In this document: positions 4,944 through 6,827 of the stretch, one piece after another
Layout of the letters: the number at the start of each line of letters is the position of its first letter
Numbering within the stretch: position 1 is the first letter of the stretch
NCBI GenBank assembly: GCA_947625395.1
Contig: CANQOD010000066.1
Location: 1 to 6,827 of the forward strand
From: an uncultured Bacilli bacterium
Lineage (GTDB): Bacteria > Bacillota_I > Bacilli_A > RF39 > UBA660
DNA: 6,827 nt
Direction of reading: 5' to 3'
The notes under the pieces: model-generated
Database searches by the model: none
What the model saw: the letters and a program-made list of their open reading frames with translations, nothing else
Told to the model about the DNA's origin: nothing
Translations under genes and position numbers: made by a program

Positions 4944-6785
4944 ATGAGAGAAAAACAAAAGTTTGAAAAAAGTTATCTGATCATGCTTGGCATCATCAGT
5001 CTTTTTTTGCTTATGGGATATTCAAGTTATGCCCTGTTCACAGTCAAAAAAGAAAATAAAGAAGCGATTCGAATTGTCACAGGAACTCTAACAGGTACAC
5101 TTACTTCAGAAGACAGTGCTTTTCAAGAAAATAAAATTACAGTGGATGCGAATACCAAGAAAGAGATTACAATCACACTTACGAATAATAATGATAGAAT
5201 AGCTAAATTGAATTTCTATTACCTAGATAATATCAGTGAGAAAGTGCATATTAATTATTATAAAGATACACCCAATAAGCCACCAACCAAAGAGGGAGTA
5301 GTTTTAGAACAAGGAGCAAGTGAAAGTTATCATTTAAGAATTTATAACTTAACAAGTTCGAGTATTACAGTTGAATTTAGAAGTGATGGAGGCCTAGCAA
5401 ATAAAGAGTTAACATTTCCAAAAAATGGAAGACTTGTTGAGGGTATTGTAGTAGAAGTAGAGGAACCAGCATCGAATATGATACCTGTTGTATATGATGG
5501 AAGTAAATGGGTAAAGACAAGTTATAATCAAGGAAACTGGTATGATTATGATAAACAAGAGTGGGCGAATGCAGTAACAGTCACGAATGGAACTCGAACA
5601 GGATATCAACAAGCAGGGAATGGAACAGAGGTAAAAATGACAGATATTCTTCAAATGTGGGTATGGATTCCTCGATACAGTTACACCATCAAGAGTGAGA
5701 ATGGACAAGATTACTATGGAAAGAAAGAAGAAGGACGAAGTGATAATCCAAGTCAAGCATTGCCAGGAGAGATTGATATCAAGTTTTTAGATGCTTCTGA
5801 GAAAGACGAATATGGCAGTGCTCAATATACAGGTTCACAACCAGAGAATTGGTATACCCTACCAGGCTTCACCTTTGGAGAAAAAGAACTCTCTGGGATA
5901 TGGATTGGCAAGTTTGAAACTGGATATAGTAGTGGTAATGGCACCGGAGCAGGTGTGCCAAGTGCGGCGGCGGCTCAAAGAGATGCGGAAGAACCAAATC
6001 GAGTGATTATCAAGCCGAATGTGTATAGTTGGCGTGTTATTCGAGTATCAACCATCGATTTAGTCTCACGTCGTATGACAGAATCTGGTAATGTATTTGG
6101 ATTTGATGCTACGTATGATAGTCATGCAATAAAATCTAGTGAATGGGCACTCATTAGTTATCTCACACAAAGCAAATATGGAAAATATGGGAATTCCTTA
6201 TATAGTGGCGCAAATAAAGAAGTGTATATGAATAATAACAGCAGTTATTTAACAGGCTGCTCTAATGGAACCCCAAATGGAGCAAGTACATCCATTTGTG
6301 AACATCAATACGATGATATTCTTAATAGGGAAAATGGAACAGGTTATTTAGGAGCTGGAGCGAGTACAACTGGCAACATCACCGGAATTTATGATATGAG
6401 TGGTGGCGCTTGGGAAATTACGATGGGTGTATTAAACAAAATGTCTGGAAGTACAGAAAATAACAACTCAGGCTATGCAGGACAGTTAACAAATGGTTCT
6501 TCGATTGGGGGACGCGCCTGGCCAGTAGATAAATATTATGATAATTATATAAGCGATAATCCATTAACAGCTTGTGGAGGCAATTCTTGTAAAGGACATG
6601 CTTTAAATGAAACAGTAGGTTGGTATGGTGGAGAAAACTATTTGGTTAGTATGGTCGGACCATGGTCAGTACGTGGTGGCTATTATGGAGATACTTTAAA
6701 GGCAGGTGTTTTTAGTTTCAATAATGTTTATGGAAATACTGTCGGTAATGTTTCCTTCCGCCAAGTTCTTGCTCCTGTTAAATAA
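4944..6785 (+). CDS. Exported or membrane-anchored protein with C-terminal FGE/C-type-lectin-like domain; possible DGR target
   Basis: The protein has 613 residues. A basic N-terminus is followed by a hydrophobic segment at 12-30 ending SYA, which is either a signal peptide (cleavage after Ala30 plausible) or an anchor. Residues 31-170 are beta-rich and begin LFTVKKENKE and TGTLTGTLTS, loosely resembling TasA/camelysin-type surface proteins. A linker module follows (MIPVVYDG, WYDYDKQEWANAV at 199-211, MWVWIPRYSY at 238-247). The C-terminal domain, about 305-613, has formylglycine-generating-enzyme fold marks: GNITGIYDMSGGAWEITMG at 477-495, in place of the family's GLYDMxGNVWEW, and RGG at 577-579 followed by SFR at 604-606. 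The catalytic FGE cysteines are absent, so it is more likely a binding domain than an enzyme. Cys439/452 and Cys544/549 could form disulfides outside the cell. ATG 4944 is chosen because GAGGGTG at 4931-4937 is well placed; the ATG at 4940 runs into a stop. Partner and ligand are unknown. No transposase or reverse transcriptase is visible nearby. Confidence 0.9.
   Translation: MREKQKFEKSYLIMLGIISLFLLMGYSSYALFTVKKENKEAIRIVTGTLTGTLTSEDSAFQENKITVDANTKKEITITLTNNNDRIAKLNFYYLDNISEKVHINYYKDTPNKPPTKEGVVLEQGASESYHLRIYNLTSSSITVEFRSDGGLANKELTFPKNGRLVEGIVVEVEEPASNMIPVVYDGSKWVKTSYNQGNWYDYDKQEWANAVTVTNGTRTGYQQAGNGTEVKMTDILQMWVWIPRYSYTIKSENGQDYYGKKEEGRSDNPSQALPGEIDIKFLDASEKDEYGSAQYTGSQPENWYTLPGFTFGEKELSGIWIGKFETGYSSGNGTGAGVPSAAAAQRDAEEPNRVIIKPNVYSWRVIRVSTIDLVSRRMTESGNVFGFDATYDSHAIKSSEWALISYLTQSKYGKYGNSLYSGANKEVYMNNNSSYLTGCSNGTPNGASTSICEHQYDDILNRENGTGYLGAGASTTGNITGIYDMSGGAWEITMGVLNKMSGSTENNNSGYAGQLTNGSSIGGRAWPVDKYYDNYISDNPLTACGGNSCKGHALNETVGWYGGENYLVSMVGPWSVRGGYYGDTLKAGVFSFNNVYGNTVGNVSFRQVLAPVK
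6660..6782 (+). other. Candidate DGR variable region at the 3' end of the exported-protein gene
   Basis: The segment codes residues 573 to 613. Between R577 and F605 most codons end in T or C, and many are one or two first/second-position changes from AAT or AAC: TAT, TAT, GAT, ACT, GTT, TTT, AGT, TTC, AAT, AAT, GTT, TAT, AAT, ACT, GTC, GGT, AAT, GTT. In diversity-generating retroelements, adenines copied from a template repeat are mutated, so AAY codons become NNY in exactly this pattern. The location at the end of a C-type-lectin-type fold, just before the stop, is also typical. The last part (6751-6779) holds only two adenines in 29 nt, as expected for a non-mutated 3' anchor. Without a template repeat or reverse transcriptase in the window this stays a hypothesis; ordinary divergence in a paralogous family is the alternative. 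Confidence 0.4.
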
Positions 6786-6827
6786 CCTCTAAAAAATCTA
6801 GGCTGTCTTTGTTTAATCCTTCATTTT

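Noticed and set aside
4940..4966. ATG at 4940 as a start just before the exported-protein gene
   Set aside because: Its frame hits TGA after eight codons; ATG 4944 opens the long frame and has the better Shine-Dalgarno spacing.
5079..5102. Imperfect 12 nt tandem repeat coding TGTL twice
   Set aside because: Only 9 of 12 positions match, and the pattern fits a beta-strand motif rather than a recent duplication.
5409..5756. Minus-strand open frame of 115 codons
   Set aside because: It is antisense to the exported-protein gene, begins with no ribosome binding site and encodes a Ser/Ile/Tyr/Cys-rich sequence typical of the complement of an AT-rich gene.
4944..6785. Annotation as a working formylglycine-generating enzyme or SUMF1/PvdO oxidase
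   Set aside because: The fold marks are present but the catalytic cysteine pair is missing from the C-terminal segment; the four cysteines lie elsewhere in close pairs.
6786..6827. Terminator or template repeat in the last 42 nt
   Set aside because: No stable hairpin with a T run and no visible copy of the gene's 3' end; the stretch is too short to judge.

Overview
The window reads as an ordinary chromosomal segment of a low-GC, AT-rich Gram-positive bacterium (Bacillota/Firmicutes, possibly an uncultured gut Bacilli or Erysipelotrichia relative). The evidence is a phenylalanine T-box leader ahead of pheST, A/T-ending codons, strong AGGAGG-type ribosome binding sites, a PheS carrying the Gram-positive four-cysteine insert, and an exported protein of a type I associate with gut Firmicutes. 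The taxonomic placement is inference. All genes are on the + strand.

Layout: (1) 1-338 is the 3' part of frr (ribosome recycling factor), cut by the window edge. (2) 357-1136 is an unrecognised 259-residue protein with a histidine-rich middle, 18 nt behind frr and probably co-transcribed with it. (3) 1138-1398 is a control region: an extended -10 promoter, then a T-box riboswitch with specifier UUC (Phe), a UGGU tRNA acceptor-binding bulge and an intrinsic terminator. (4) 1418-4844 is the pheS-pheT operon for the two subunits of phenylalanyl-tRNA synthetase, overlapping by 14 nt. (5) 4845-4943 is a short intergenic region with an eight-G tract, a TATAAT box and a small inverted repeat. (6) 4944-6785 encodes a 613-residue exported or membrane-anchored protein with a beta-rich N-terminal part and a C-terminal formylglycine-generating-enzyme-like (C-type-lectin-type) fold. 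Positions 6786-6827 hold nothing I can call.

The first five regions are translation housekeeping: ribosome recycling, and charging of tRNA-Phe under feedback control by uncharged tRNA-Phe. The last gene is a different kind of gene and the most interesting part of the window. Its extreme C-terminus (RGG...GVF.FNN...GN...SFR..L) looks like the variable region of a diversity-generating retroelement (DGR) target: a run of codons that can almost all be derived from AAT/AAC by changing only the adenines, followed by an adenine-poor pyrimidine-rich tail at the stop codon. No reverse transcriptase or template repeat lies in the window, so this is a hypothesis to test in flanking sequence. The G tract at the promoter of the same gene also raises the possibility of on/off or graded expression by slippage.
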